Made by a program: the position numbers and the translations under genes
Origin: CAYQSU01 sp964420325
GTDB taxonomy: Bacteria; Pseudomonadota; Alphaproteobacteria; Rhodospirillales; Defluviicoccaceae
Reading direction: 5' to 3'
Assembly (NCBI GenBank): GCA_964420325.1
Contig: CAYQSU010000053.1
Coordinates: forward strand, 1 to 24,475
DNA: 24,475 bases
Notes under the pieces: model-generated
The model's database searches: none
The model's input: the letters and a program-made list of their open reading frames with translations, nothing else
Told to the model about the DNA's origin: nothing
Shown: piece by piece, positions 15,542 through 24,003 of the stretch
Position numbering within the stretch: position 1 is the first letter of the stretch
Layout: each line of letters opens with the position of its first letter

Positions 15542-16024
15542 CTACCAGTTCGCGATGTCCCTTGCCTCGCCCTCGCCCCCCTCGACCTTGTCGGCCCCAT
15601 ACGAGAGGAGGTCGTAGTCCCCGTGCGTGCCGGGAAACCGGTAGACGAACTCCTGGCCCCAGGGATCGATGATCGATTCCCTCTTCTTGAGGTAGGGACC
15701 ATTCCACCGGTTGAGCCCGGTCGGCGCCTCGATCAGCGCCTCCAGGCCCTCCTCCTGCGTGGGATAGCGCCCGACCTCGAGGCGGAAGAGGTCGAGGGAG
15801 GAGGCGATCCGCTCGATCTGCACCTTCGCGGCTTCCGATTTCGCCGTGCCGAACACCCGGAAGACATCCGGTCCGACGACGACCGCGGCGACCAGCGCCA
15901 CGATCAAGAGGACAACCAGGATCTCCAGGAGCGTGAAGCCGGAGTCGGACCGCGCGGAGCGGCGCCGGCTCAACGGGCGCGAGGTGTAGGGCCAGGATCC
16001 GTACGAACTCTCAAGCATGCGCAT
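15542..16024 (-). CDS. gspG: T2SS major pseudopilin GspG
   Basis: A 160-residue protein with a long basic leader (28 residues) cut after SDSG, then FTLLEILVVLLIVALVAAVV with Glu at +5. The GspG core is clear: QIERIASSLDLFRLEVGRYPTQEEGLEAL, GPYLKK, DPWGQEFVYRFPG and DLLSYGADKVEGGEG, the last including the calcium-binding loop region. It polymerises into the pseudopilus shaft. The start is ATG at 16024 (or 16018); the upstream signal is a weak GAAGTGG. It follows gspF by 19 nt. Confidence 0.95.
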   Translation of the reverse strand: MRMLESSYGSWPYTSRPLSRRRSARSDSGFTLLEILVVLLIVALVAAVVVGPDVFRVFGTAKSEAAKVQIERIASSLDLFRLEVGRYPTQEEGLEALIEAPTGLNRWNGPYLKKRESIIDPWGQEFVYRFPGTHGDYDLLSYGADKVEGGEGEARDIANW

Positions 16025-16043
16025 CCACTTCGACCGATGGGGG

Positions 16044-17264
16044 TTAGAAGGCCAGTTGATGAAGGCTCAGCATGGGCACCATAACCGAGATGATGATTCC
16101 TGCAATCAGGAGAGCGAGCGCCAGCGTGATCACCGGCAAGAGGAGGGTCATCAGGCGCTGAGTCAGATGCTGGACCTCCGTCTCGTACATGCTCGCCAGG
16201 CGGAACAGCATGTCCTCAAGGCGTCCGCTTTCCTCGCCGATTCGCAGGAGATGGATCGCATGCCGCGGGAACAGCTGCGTATCCTCCAAAGGACCGGACA
16301 GCGTCCTGCCTTCCTTGACCTCTCCTTCGACCTGTTCGAAGGCGAAGGCCATGGCCGCGTTGCCGAGCGTCTCCTTGGCGACCGAGAGCGCCTGGAGCAT
16401 GGAGACGCCGTTGCTCAGCAGCATCCCCAGCGTGTAGCTGACCCGCGCCACCTCCGACTTCGCGAACACGTCTCCCAGGAGCGGCAGCCTGAGGATCCGG
16501 CGATCCCAGGTCCGCCGCCCGACGGGATCACGCCGCTGGCGACCGACGACCAGGATCGCGACCAGAGCCGCGAGCAGCGGCAGCCACCAGAACTGCTGCG
16601 CGATCTCGCCGATGGCGAGAACGACCCGCGTGACCAGGGGGAGCTGCATGCCCGCCTGCTCGAAGATGTCCTTAAAGCTCGGGATCACCACCGTCATCAC
16701 GATGACGACCGAGAGCGCGGCCGCGACCAGGAGAATGGAGGGATAGATGAGCGCCGACTTGAGCTTCTGCTTCGATTCGTGGGAGCGTTCCATGTATTCG
16801 GCGGTCTTGGCCAGAGTCGTGTCGAGAGAGCCGCCCGCCTCGCCGGCCCGCACCATGCCGATGCAGAACCGATCGAACACGCCTCCCTGCGCGGACATGG
16901 CCTCGGACAGCGAGACGCCGTCGCGAACCCGGTCGAGCACGCGCTTCAGGAGCTCGCCGACGCTCTCCTTGTCGGAGAACTCGATGAGGACCTGCAGCGC
17001 CTGATCCAGCGCCAAGCCCGCCCCGAGCAGCGTGGAGAGCTCCCGCACGATCGCCGTCACGCTTTGGCGCGAAAGCCCCCGCCGGCGGCCGAGCTCGCGC
17101 CCCAGCCAGCCGGCAAGGCTGCCCGTCGCCTGCCGCTCGGCGCGCAGGGGAAGGTAGCCCAGAGCCCGCAGGTGCTCGACGACGGCGGCCTGGTCGAGGG
17201 CCTCCATGTCGCCTTCGATCAATTCCCCCGGCTCGGTGACCGCCTTGTAATGGAAGAGTGGCAT
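16044..17264 (-). CDS. gspF: T2SS inner-membrane platform protein GspF
   Basis: A 406-residue polytopic protein starting MPLFHYKAVTEPGELIEGDM, as GspF/PilC proteins do. Two T2SSF repeats are visible: about 65-190 (LSTLLGAGLALDQALQVL ... MVRAGEAGGSLD) and about 270-395 (LGMLLSNGVSMLQAL ... LLRIGEESGRLEDML). Membrane helices lie near 170-190, 220-240 and 375-400. It anchors GspE/GspL in the inner membrane. It starts 7 nt after the gspE stop, so they are co-transcribed. Confidence 0.96.
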   Translation of the reverse strand: MPLFHYKAVTEPGELIEGDMEALDQAAVVEHLRALGYLPLRAERQATGSLAGWLGRELGRRRGLSRQSVTAIVRELSTLLGAGLALDQALQVLIEFSDKESVGELLKRVLDRVRDGVSLSEAMSAQGGVFDRFCIGMVRAGEAGGSLDTTLAKTAEYMERSHESKQKLKSALIYPSILLVAAALSVVIVMTVVIPSFKDIFEQAGMQLPLVTRVVLAIGEIAQQFWWLPLLAALVAILVVGRQRRDPVGRRTWDRRILRLPLLGDVFAKSEVARVSYTLGMLLSNGVSMLQALSVAKETLGNAAMAFAFEQVEGEVKEGRTLSGPLEDTQLFPRHAIHLLRIGEESGRLEDMLFRLASMYETEVQHLTQRLMTLLLPVITLALALLIAGIIISVMVPMLSLHQLAF

Positions 17265-17271
17265 GCCGGCA

Positions 17272-18990
17272 CTATAGGTCGCGGGTAACCCGAAGCACTT
17301 CGTCGATGGTCGTCGTTCCCTTCAACACCTTGCGGAGGCCGTCCTCGTAGAGCGTACGCATGCCGTTGGCGACCACCAGCTCCTGGATTTCGCGGGCGTC
17401 CGCCCGCCTGAGCGCCAGGCGCCGAACCTCGTCGGTCATCACCAGGATCTCGGCGATGCCGGTGCGTCCGCGGTAGCCGGTGCCGTTGCAGTGATCACAG
17501 CCGACGGATCTGTAGAGGGTGATGTCGCGGTGTTCCGCAAACCGCTCCAGATCCTGCTCCTGGATCAGCTCGGCACTCGCCGGATGCACCTCGCGGCAGT
17601 GGCCGCACAGGTTGCGCACCAGCCGCTGCGCCGTGATGCCGTTGACGGTCGACGCCAAGAGATAGTCCTCGAGACCCATGTCGAGCAACCGCGTGATCGA
17701 GCTCGCCGCCGAGTTGGTGTGCAGGGTCGACAGCACCAGGTGACCGGTCAGCGCCGCCTGCGCGGCGATCTGGGCGGTCTCGCGGTCGCGGATCTCGCCG
17801 ATCATGATGATGTCGGGGTCCTGGCGCAGAATCGACCGCAGGGCATGGGCAAAGGTGAGGCCGACCTGCGGCTTGACCTGGATCTGGTTGACGCCGTCGA
17901 GCTGGTACTCGATCGGATCCTCGACGGTGATGAGCTTCCTGTCAGGCGTGTTCAGCCTGAGCAGCGAGGTGTAGAGCGTCGTCGTCTTGCCGCTGCCGGT
18001 GGGTCCCGTCACCACCAGCACGCCGTTCGGCTGATCCAGGACCTCGAGGTAGGCGTTCAGCGTGTCCTCCTCGAAGCCGAGCGATTCGAACTCGAAGACC
18101 GCGCTGCCTTTGTCCAGGATGCGCATCACGACGCTCTCGCCGTGCATCGTCGGCAGCGTCGAGACGCGGAAGTCGACGTCCTTGCCGCGGACCGCGAGCT
18201 TGACGCGTCCGTCCTGGGGCAGGCGCCGTTCGGCGATGTTCAGCTTGGCCATGATCTTGACGCGCGACGCGATCGCCGCCCGCAGCTGCGTCGGGGGCGA
18301 CTCCTCCTCCTGCAGGACGCCGTCGATGCGATAGCGCACGCGGAGCCGGCTCTCGAAGGGCTCGATGTGGATGTCCGACGCCCGGGCTTCGACGGCGCGA
18401 TTAATAAGGGTGTTGACCAACTTGATGACCGGCGCCTCGCTGGCCAGATCCTTGAGCCGCTCGGCATCGGCGTCGGTGCCCTCGAGATCGGCCTCGCCGA
18501 TTCCATCGGCGAGATGGGCGACGACGGCCCCCGCCTGGCCGTAGAGGCGCTCGAAGGCCCGGTCGAGGTCGGCCGGAATCGCAACTTGGCGCTTGACCGG
18601 CTTCTGCGCGGCGACCTCGATCGCCTGGGCGGCGAAGTCGTCCAGCGGATCCGCCATCGCCAGCAACACCTCGCCCGGCCCCTCGGCCAACGGCAGAACG
18701 CGTGCATCCTTCAGGAACTTCGGACTGAGGTGGCCGTTGAGCACCGGCTCGTCCGGGTACGCATCGCCGGTGGTGAGCGGAATCTGCAGCACCCGGGACA
18801 GCGTCTCGGCAACCTCGGTCTCCGGCACCAGTCCCAGCTTGGTGACGATCGTGTGCAGGCGCTCGGCCGCGGACCGGCGAACACGCCGCGCCCGCTCGAG
18901 CCCTCCCTGGTCGAGCTTCCGCCGCTCGATCAGGTCGCCGATGATCGCCATCTCAGGGTCTTCGAGGACTGCGCTTTCAACACTCGCCAT
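17272..18990 (-). CDS. gspE: T2SS assembly ATPase GspE
   Basis: A 572-residue hexameric ATPase driving pseudopilus assembly. An N-terminal MshEN-like domain (about 45-150) is followed by the ATPase core: ASDIHIEPF (205-213), Walker A GPTGSGKT (329-336), the Asp box with EDPIEY, Walker B DPDIIMIGEIRD (391-402) and the His box TGHLVLSTLHTN. The tetracysteine zinc motif is complete (C462, C465, C498, C501). Start ATG at 18990 has GGTGAG very close upstream (about 3 nt). It is first of the gspEFGHIJLM run and lies 113 nt after the prepilin peptidase gene. Confidence 0.96.
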   Translation of the reverse strand: MASVESAVLEDPEMAIIGDLIERRKLDQGGLERARRVRRSAAERLHTIVTKLGLVPETEVAETLSRVLQIPLTTGDAYPDEPVLNGHLSPKFLKDARVLPLAEGPGEVLLAMADPLDDFAAQAIEVAAQKPVKRQVAIPADLDRAFERLYGQAGAVVAHLADGIGEADLEGTDADAERLKDLASEAPVIKLVNTLINRAVEARASDIHIEPFESRLRVRYRIDGVLQEEESPPTQLRAAIASRVKIMAKLNIAERRLPQDGRVKLAVRGKDVDFRVSTLPTMHGESVVMRILDKGSAVFEFESLGFEEDTLNAYLEVLDQPNGVLVVTGPTGSGKTTTLYTSLLRLNTPDRKLITVEDPIEYQLDGVNQIQVKPQVGLTFAHALRSILRQDPDIIMIGEIRDRETAQIAAQAALTGHLVLSTLHTNSAASSITRLLDMGLEDYLLASTVNGITAQRLVRNLCGHCREVHPASAELIQEQDLERFAEHRDITLYRSVGCDHCNGTGYRGRTGIAEILVMTDEVRRLALRRADAREIQELVVANGMRTLYEDGLRKVLKGTTTIDEVLRVTRDL

Positions 18991-19103
18991 TGCTCACCCG
19001 TGCGCTGCCGACAACGGATCCGACCTCTCGGCTCCGCATTCTCTCACAGTTGCCATCAACAAGCCATTGACGGGTCCGGTGCCGCGCTCGACGTCACGAC
19101 GGC

Positions 19104-19949
19104 CTAGACCGGCCAAGTTACGGAAATCGGGCCGTAGAGCCAAGTGAGCCATGTCGCCAGGCACAGGTAAGGACCGAACGGCAACGGCTCGGTGATCGCC
19201 CTTCGCAAGCCGACGACGGCCTTCGGCAGGGCGACGGCGAGCGCCACCAGGCTCGCGACGAAGACCACGCCGGCAAGCGCCTCCCAGGAGACCCAGGCGC
19301 CGGCGGCGGCCAGCAGCTTGGCGTCCCCTTCGCCCAGCCCTTCGCGGCCGCGGAGGCGGGCATACAGGCGACCGATGACGAAAAGGACGGCATAGCCGGC
19401 GGCCGCACCGATGGCATGATCGAGGACCGAGGCGCCGTCGAGCAGGGCGGCGACTGCGAGGCCGCCGGCCAGCAGCGAGAGCGTCAGCACGTCGGGAAGG
19501 ACGAGGTGGCGCCAGTCGATGATCGCCAGCGCCAGAAGCGCCCAGCCGAGCGCGCAGGTCGCCCACAGGAGCCATCCCGAGACGACGACCGACGCCCACA
19601 GCGCGACGACCACGGCGGCCAGCTCGATCGCCGGATAGAACACCGGGATCGGCGCGGCACAGTGCCGGCAGCGGCCCCGCTGGGCGACCCAGCTCAGCAC
19701 CGGCACCAGCTCGTCGGGGCCGAGACCGTGACCGCAGGCGGGGCAGCGCGAGCGGCCGAGGATCACCCCCTCGCCGGCCGGCAACCGCGTGACGACGACG
19801 CCGAGGAAGCTGCCGACCAACGGGGCCGCGCCCACGGCAAGCCAGACGTCTATCGGGGAGGAGGTCCACACGGTCGCGCGATCGTTCTGCCTCGGCTCTG
19901 CCGGCGGCGATGATGCCAGAAGCGCACCGTCGGGGCCACCGCCAGCGAG
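19104..19949 (-). CDS. gspO: Prepilin peptidase (GspO/PilD family)
   Basis: A membrane aspartic peptidase that cleaves and N-methylates the pseudopilins encoded by the same locus. It shows the N-terminal methyltransferase-associated zinc motif CPAC...CRHC (C70, C73, C95, C98 counted from the chosen start), the YPAIELA segment, and both catalytic aspartates in context: AIIDWRHLVLPD and GLGEGDAKLL. At least six hydrophobic helices follow. The start is uncertain: ATG at 19949 is used here (281 residues), but a GTG at 19871 would give 255 residues beginning at VWTSSPIDVW, closer to the family length. It heads the minus-strand T2SS genes and is divergent from bioY. Confidence 0.93.
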   Translation of the reverse strand, partial: LAGGGPDGALLASSPPAEPRQNDRATVWTSSPIDVWLAVGAAPLVGSFLGVVVTRLPAGEGVILGRSRCPACGHGLGPDELVPVLSWVAQRGRCRHCAAPIPVFYPAIELAAVVVALWASVVVSGWLLWATCALGWALLALAIIDWRHLVLPDVLTLSLLAGGLAVAALLDGASVLDHAIGAAAGYAVLFVIGRLYARLRGREGLGEGDAKLLAAAGAWVSWEALAGVVFVASLVALAVALPKAVVGLRRAITEPLPFGPYLCLATWLTWLYGPISVTWPV

Positions 19950-20007
19950 CATGGCGGAGAGGGTGCGCAGCCCACCGAGCAACGATCGTGGCCCGACGGG
20001 GTTGTTC

Positions 20008-20035
20008 TTGCGTCACCACGCCGACGCTGTATAAG
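20008..20035 (+). promoter_or_regulatory. Putative sigma70 promoter of bioY
   Basis: TTGCGT (20008-20013) and TATAAG (20030-20035) are separated by 16 nt and lie about 40 nt before the bioY start, in locally AT-richer sequence. No BioR or BirA operator was recognised by eye. Confidence 0.5.
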
Positions 20036-20077
20036 GCACCAAAAGCACGAGGGTCCAGCGCGGGAGGCACACAAGTG

Positions 20078-20626
20078 ATGGGCACGCGGGACGTCGTCTA
20101 CATCGCCTTGTTCGCGGCCGTCGTCGCCGCCCTGGGCCTGTTCCCGCCCCTGACCTTGCCGCTTGTCGGCGTCCCAATCACCGCCCAGTCGCTGGGCGTC
20201 ATGCTGGCGGGCTCCGTGCTTGGCGCCAAGCGCGGCGGGCTGGCGCTGTTCCTGTTCCTCGTCCTGGTGGCGGTGGGCGTGCCGATCCTGGCCGGCGGCC
20301 GTGGCGGGCTCGGCGTGTTCTTCGGACCGGGCGGCGGCTTCCTCTTGAGCTGGCCGATCGCCGCCTTCGTCATCGGCTGGATGGTCGAGCGCACCTGGAG
20401 CCGTCTCACTTACGTCAACGCCTTTGTCATCAACATCATCGGCGGCATCCTGTTCATGTATGCGTGCGGCGTGCCGTGGATCGCCCTCGTCGCCGGGCTT
20501 CCCTTCGACAAGGCCCTGTTCGGCTCGCTGGCGTTCGTTCCGGGCGATCTCCTCAAGGCGACGGTGGCGGCGTTCGTGGCGGTGACGGTGAAGCGCACCT
20601 ATCCGGTCATCGGCCGCCGCGGCTGA
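20078..20626 (+). CDS. bioY: Biotin transporter BioY (ECF S component)
   Basis: A 182-residue integral membrane protein with about six helices. BioY hallmarks: FPPLTLPLVGVPITAQSLGVMLAGSVLGAKRG read in parts, the VGVPILAGGRGGLGVFFGPGGGFLLSW substrate-binding stretch, and the C-terminal FVPGDLLKA. It captures biotin for energy-coupling-factor uptake; bioM/bioN are not in the window, so it either works alone or uses modules elsewhere. GGGAGG at 20062-20067 lies 10 nt before the ATG at 20078 and 7 nt before a GTG at 20075 that directly precedes it; either may be used. Confidence 0.95.
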   Translation: MGTRDVVYIALFAAVVAALGLFPPLTLPLVGVPITAQSLGVMLAGSVLGAKRGGLALFLFLVLVAVGVPILAGGRGGLGVFFGPGGGFLLSWPIAAFVIGWMVERTWSRLTYVNAFVINIIGGILFMYACGVPWIALVAGLPFDKALFGSLAFVPGDLLKATVAAFVAVTVKRTYPVIGRRG

Positions 20627-20650
20627 CCGATCCCGCTCGCCGGGCGCCGA

Positions 20651-21640
20651 TCAGAAGACGCCGTCGCTGCTGCCGCGAAAAAACAGCTCGTAAACGTAGA
20701 TCACGATCTCGACGAGGATGAGGATGACGATGTACCACTCGACGCGCAGGGTGCGGCGGTCCTGAAGGAGTCGCAACGACGTCGTCGCCGTCTGTGAGAT
20801 CAGATCGAGCTTCCGGCCGAGGGCGCGATCCCGATCGGGCAACTCGTACTCGTCCTCGAGCCTGAGGTAGAGGCGCTCCTGCTCCGGATGATCCCACAGC
20901 AGTTCCGGCTTCTCCGTCGCCTCGACCCGGCCAACCATGCGGTGCTGGGTCATCAGCACGTCCCCGATCTGGGCGAGCAGCTGGCGCATGGTGACGGCGC
21001 TGCCGCCGCCCCGACCCAGGCTCTCGGCCACCGGCTCGATGCTGTCGAAGGCGCGCGCGACGCGGTCCTCGTGAAAGGCGAGCACAACGCTCTTCGCCAA
21101 CACGTCGGCGACGACGAGAAGCCGCTCCAGGGTCGCCTTTCTCAGAACGATGGTGCCGCCGACAGTCACCCCCTCGGTGCCTTCGGGCTCGATGCGGATC
21201 TCGGTCTCCTCACTTTCGGGGACGGCATGCCCGCCGCCGACGAACGCCTGGACTCCCCTCCGCAGGGAAGCCTCCTCCGCAGGCTCGACGTTGAACGCGA
21301 CGACGACGCCATAGCGGAACAGCACGGCGAGGCCGTGCTCGCCGGCCGGCATTGCGATCGGTCCGACCGGTACCCGCGCGTCGCCCGCGACGGCGCGAAG
21401 GTCGATGCGTTCGCCCATGAGAAGGGCGCGAACCGGGACGCGGCCCCACGCCCCGGTGCATCGCTCCAAGGTCTCGCGATCGTCGCGGCTGAGCGTGGCG
21501 ATGGCCGTGCCTCCTCGAACCGGCGCTGGCCGCGGGCTCGACGGTGCCAGACGGGCTTGCGCCGGGGCCAAGGCGCGGCCACCGGCACGCGATCGGGATC
21601 GTCGCGACGCCGCCCGGTCGACGGCCGCGGCCGCGGTCAA
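20651..21640 (-). CDS. RMD1/DUF155-family membrane-anchored protein
   Basis: About 329 residues. The C-terminal two thirds match the RMD1/DUF155 family, known in yeast and plant mitochondria or chloroplasts and in bacteria: GEHGLAVLFRYGVVVAFNV, the MRQLLAQIGDVLMTQHRMVG region, and ELLWDHPEQERLYLRLEDEYELPDRDRAL ending with RRTLRVEWYIVILILVEI, a single C-terminal membrane helix (in parts). Molecular function is unclear; eukaryotic relatives act in organelle gene expression. No ATG fits the N-terminus. I use the TTG at 21640, 7 nt after the stop of a small upstream ORF with GTGAG nearby. An AGGAGG near 21507 would point to a shorter form but is not followed by a normal start codon. Confidence 0.82.
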   Translation of the reverse strand: MTAAAAVDRAASRRSRSRAGGRALAPAQARLAPSSPRPAPVRGGTAIATLSRDDRETLERCTGAWGRVPVRALLMGERIDLRAVAGDARVPVGPIAMPAGEHGLAVLFRYGVVVAFNVEPAEEASLRRGVQAFVGGGHAVPESEETEIRIEPEGTEGVTVGGTIVLRKATLERLLVVADVLAKSVVLAFHEDRVARAFDSIEPVAESLGRGGGSAVTMRQLLAQIGDVLMTQHRMVGRVEATEKPELLWDHPEQERLYLRLEDEYELPDRDRALGRKLDLISQTATTSLRLLQDRRTLRVEWYIVILILVEIVIYVYELFFRGSSDGVF

Positions 21641-21647
21641 TGCGGAC

Positions 21648-21815
21648 TCACGACCACCACCAGTGGGGCCGGTCCGCCGTGCGGGGCGGAACCGCCAGGT
21701 CCGGGCGCGGATCGAGCAGGGCGGCGTAGGCATCGACAACCGCCAGCACGGTTGCCATCCAGTGCCGCCCGACCGCCAGTTGCAGATCGAGGACGTCGCC
21801 CATCGACCTGACCAT
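21648..21815 (-). CDS. Small ORF (55 aa) upstream of the RMD1-family gene
   Basis: A 55-codon frame with a near-ideal ribosome binding site: GGAGGG ends about 6 nt before its ATG at 21815. The protein reads MVRSMGDVLDLQLAVGRHWM, then a mildly hydrophobic helix (ATVLAVVDAYAALLD), a Pro/Asp-rich turn and an unusual C-terminus HWWWS. It ends 7 nt before the likely TTG start of the RMD1-family gene, so translational coupling is plausible and it may be a leader peptide or a small partner protein. I recognise no family. Confidence 0.6.
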   Translation of the reverse strand: MVRSMGDVLDLQLAVGRHWMATVLAVVDAYAALLDPRPDLAVPPRTADRPHWWWS

Positions 21816-21876
21816 TCCGTTCCCTCCGACCTGTCATGCACGCAAGCGACCGCAGCCTACCGCCGTTCCAACCGAT

Positions 21877-21891
21877 GAAACCATAGGTTTC
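21877..21891. promoter_or_regulatory. Palindrome GAAACC-ATA-GGTTTC
   Basis: Perfect 6-bp arms around a 3-nt centre, lying 62 nt upstream of the small ORF and 48 nt after the photolyase stop. On the minus strand a TTGGCG sits just upstream (21896-21901). Position and symmetry fit an operator for the small ORF / RMD1 unit; the binding protein is unknown. Confidence 0.4.
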
Positions 21892-21938
21892 TTTTCGCCA
21901 ACGCGGCAATCCTCCCGCCCCGACCGCGGGCGTGCGGC

Positions 21939-23315
21939 TCACCCCGCTTCCGCCGCGACCAGCCGGTCGACGGCGTCGATGTAGCGATCCATGTCGAACT
22001 TCCGCCGCAGGCCGGCGGCGTTCATGTAGCGGATCTGGCCGAACACCGGGCGTTCGACCCACGGCCGGTCGTGCAGTCCGAAGCACCAGAGGACGTTGGC
22101 GTAGGAGCTCGGATCGCGGCCGTCGAGGAAGTACTTGTTGTTGAGATGCAGCGCCGTGCGAAAGGCAGCGTCCGGAGCCGGCGACCATTCGAGGATCTTC
22201 TTGGCCCAGTACATCCGCATGGTGTTGTGCATGAACCCGGTACGGGTCATCTCCCGCGTAGCGGCGTTCCAGAATGGATCGTGGGTCTCGGCCCGCTCCA
22301 GGTCCTCGATCGCATAGAGATGGTCGCGAGGGTCGCCGGCGTGCGTCCGGAGTGTCCGCTGCGCCCACGCCGGCAGGGCGGTGAAGCGATCGTAATCGGG
22401 CTCGAAGGTGACGAAGTTGACCGCGAGTTCGCGGCGGACGATCAGTTCCTCGAGGTAGGCGGCACGGTCGTCCGGCGCGCCGGCTGCCGCGCCCCGGATG
22501 CCGGCGGCGATCTCCACCGGCGAGATCTGGCCGAAGTGGAGATAGGGGCTGAGCAGGGAGCCCTGCCATCGCCCAGGCTCGCTGCGGCCGCCGGCGTAGC
22601 CCTCGAGCCCGGAGGCGATGAACGCCGCGAGGCGCGCCCTCGCCTCGCCGGTGCCGCCGGTGAAGCGCTGCACCGGGCGCACGCTCCGGTCGATGGCGAG
22701 GCGGTCGAGGAGCCGGAGACCCTCCGACAGATCGACGTCGCCCGGCACACCGAGGTCGAGCGACGGGCGATCGCAGGCCAGTCCGGCGGACGGCACCACG
22801 AACGCATCGCGGTGGCTCAGGATCTTCGGCCGGATCGTCCTCGCTGCGTACTCGGCCTTGGTGGAGACCAGGCCGACGGGAACGACGACGTCGCCCTCGA
22901 CCTCGACGACGGCACAGCCGGCGCCGTCGGCGACGGCCCGCCGCCAGGACCGCTGGTGGCGGAGGTAGCCCCGGTCGCAGACCACCAGCGCCGCATCGGC
23001 GGCCAGCGCAAGCGCCACCTCGTCCGGGGCACCGAGGCGCACGACGAAGGCGATGCCGCGCCGCCCGAGAGCGGCCTCGACGTCGCCAAGTCCTTGCAGC
23101 AGGAACGCGAAGTGGCGGGCGTTGGCCTCGGGGTAGCGGTCGGTGAGGCCGAAGCCGACGACGACCGGGAGCCGCAGCGCGTTGGCCTCGGCGATGGCGT
23201 GGTCGAGCGCCGGATTGCCGCTCGCGCGCTGGGACTGCTGCATCCAGTAGAGGACATAGGCGCCGTCCCGTCGGGGCCGGTCGTTCAGCGGCCTGATGCG
23301 GTCGCGCAGGGTCAC
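21939..23315 (-). CDS. Class II CPD photolyase (deoxyribodipyrimidine photo-lyase)
   Basis: A 458-residue FAD enzyme that repairs cyclobutane pyrimidine dimers using blue light. The N-terminus has the class II signature RPLNDRP...YVLYWMQQSQRASGNPAL. The FAD domain has YLEELIVRRELAVNF, GFMHNTMRMYWAKKILEW, NNKYFLDGRDPSSYANVLWC and HDRPWVERPVFGQIRYM, in the class II order. Its start is probably the GTG at 23315, which places the family motif at residue 8; the frame is open to a GTG at 23384. It lies 103 nt after the hemerythrin gene on the same strand. Not an animal-type cryptochrome, judging from the conserved class II motifs. Confidence 0.93.
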   Translation of the reverse strand: MTLRDRIRPLNDRPRRDGAYVLYWMQQSQRASGNPALDHAIAEANALRLPVVVGFGLTDRYPEANARHFAFLLQGLGDVEAALGRRGIAFVVRLGAPDEVALALAADAALVVCDRGYLRHQRSWRRAVADGAGCAVVEVEGDVVVPVGLVSTKAEYAARTIRPKILSHRDAFVVPSAGLACDRPSLDLGVPGDVDLSEGLRLLDRLAIDRSVRPVQRFTGGTGEARARLAAFIASGLEGYAGGRSEPGRWQGSLLSPYLHFGQISPVEIAAGIRGAAAGAPDDRAAYLEELIVRRELAVNFVTFEPDYDRFTALPAWAQRTLRTHAGDPRDHLYAIEDLERAETHDPFWNAATREMTRTGFMHNTMRMYWAKKILEWSPAPDAAFRTALHLNNKYFLDGRDPSSYANVLWCFGLHDRPWVERPVFGQIRYMNAAGLRRKFDMDRYIDAVDRLVAAEAG

Positions 23316-23418
23316 CTTCGGCCCCGGCCCACGAGCGACCTCCCCGAGATCGCTGTCGCCGGCCGCGCCCGCGAGTGAGCGCACCGGTCGGCAGGGCGGC
23401 CAGGCTCGCCCGGGGACC

Positions 23419-23940
23419 TCAGGACGACCAGATGCGGCCGGCGAGGAACTCGCCGATCTTGCGATCGTGGCTGAGTACGTGGTTCGCGAGCCAGTGCCGG
23501 ACGTAGAAGAGGTCGGTCAGGCACTCGGTCTCGTCATGGCGCTCGATGACGTGGACCAGGAAGTCCTCGGCGTCGTGCAGGAACTTCCGGTGCAGGACTC
23601 GGTGGCAGGCGAGCCCGTTGTAGCCGACCGCCTGCATCAGCCGCTCCTCGCGGGCGAAGTGCTGGCGCACCCGGTGGATGAGGCCGTGGAAGCCGAGCGC
23701 GAACGTCTCGACGTCGTGATCGCGCTGGAGCGCCCGCACCAGCGCGGTGTAGAGGGCGATCAACTCCCGGTGGTCGTCGTCGATCTCCGGAACGCCGACG
23801 GTGGGGATCGCCACATCGTCGACCTGCCCTCTCGGGCGTGCCGCCAGGGGTACCTGCAGCCCTGCCGGCTGCACGCTCTCGGTCCACACGGGAGACCCTG
23901 TCACCGCCACGACGCTCTCCACCTCGGCAACGACGGCCAT
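23419..23940 (-). CDS. Hemerythrin-like oxygen-binding protein
   Basis: A 173-residue protein whose residues about 45-168 form a bacteriohemerythrin fold with all expected iron ligands in spacing: H57 (DDDHREL), H94 and E98 (QHFAREE), H113 and H117 (CHRVLH), H154 and D159 (NHVLSHD). A 45-residue N-terminal extension of low complexity precedes the domain. Such proteins bind O2 or NO at a di-iron site, for sensing, storage or delivery; no output domain is attached. ATG at 23940 has GGAG about 6 nt upstream. Upstream lies the palindrome at 24004 and the phased repeat array at 24080. Confidence 0.93.
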   Translation of the reverse strand: MAVVAEVESVVAVTGSPVWTESVQPAGLQVPLAARPRGQVDDVAIPTVGVPEIDDDHRELIALYTALVRALQRDHDVETFALGFHGLIHRVRQHFAREERLMQAVGYNGLACHRVLHRKFLHDAEDFLVHVIERHDETECLTDLFYVRHWLANHVLSHDRKIGEFLAGRIWSS

Positions 23941-24003
23941 GCCCGGCTCCGCCGCGGCTCAACCGTCCACTCCGCCCGCAAGCCCAAACTCACCCGATGA
24001 TTT

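Noticed and set aside
17491..19107. Long plus-strand frame opposite gspE
   Set aside because: Antisense shadow of gspE, which has complete ATPase motifs.
22071..23378. Plus-strand frame opposite the photolyase
   Set aside because: Antisense shadow; the photolyase on the minus strand is unmistakable.
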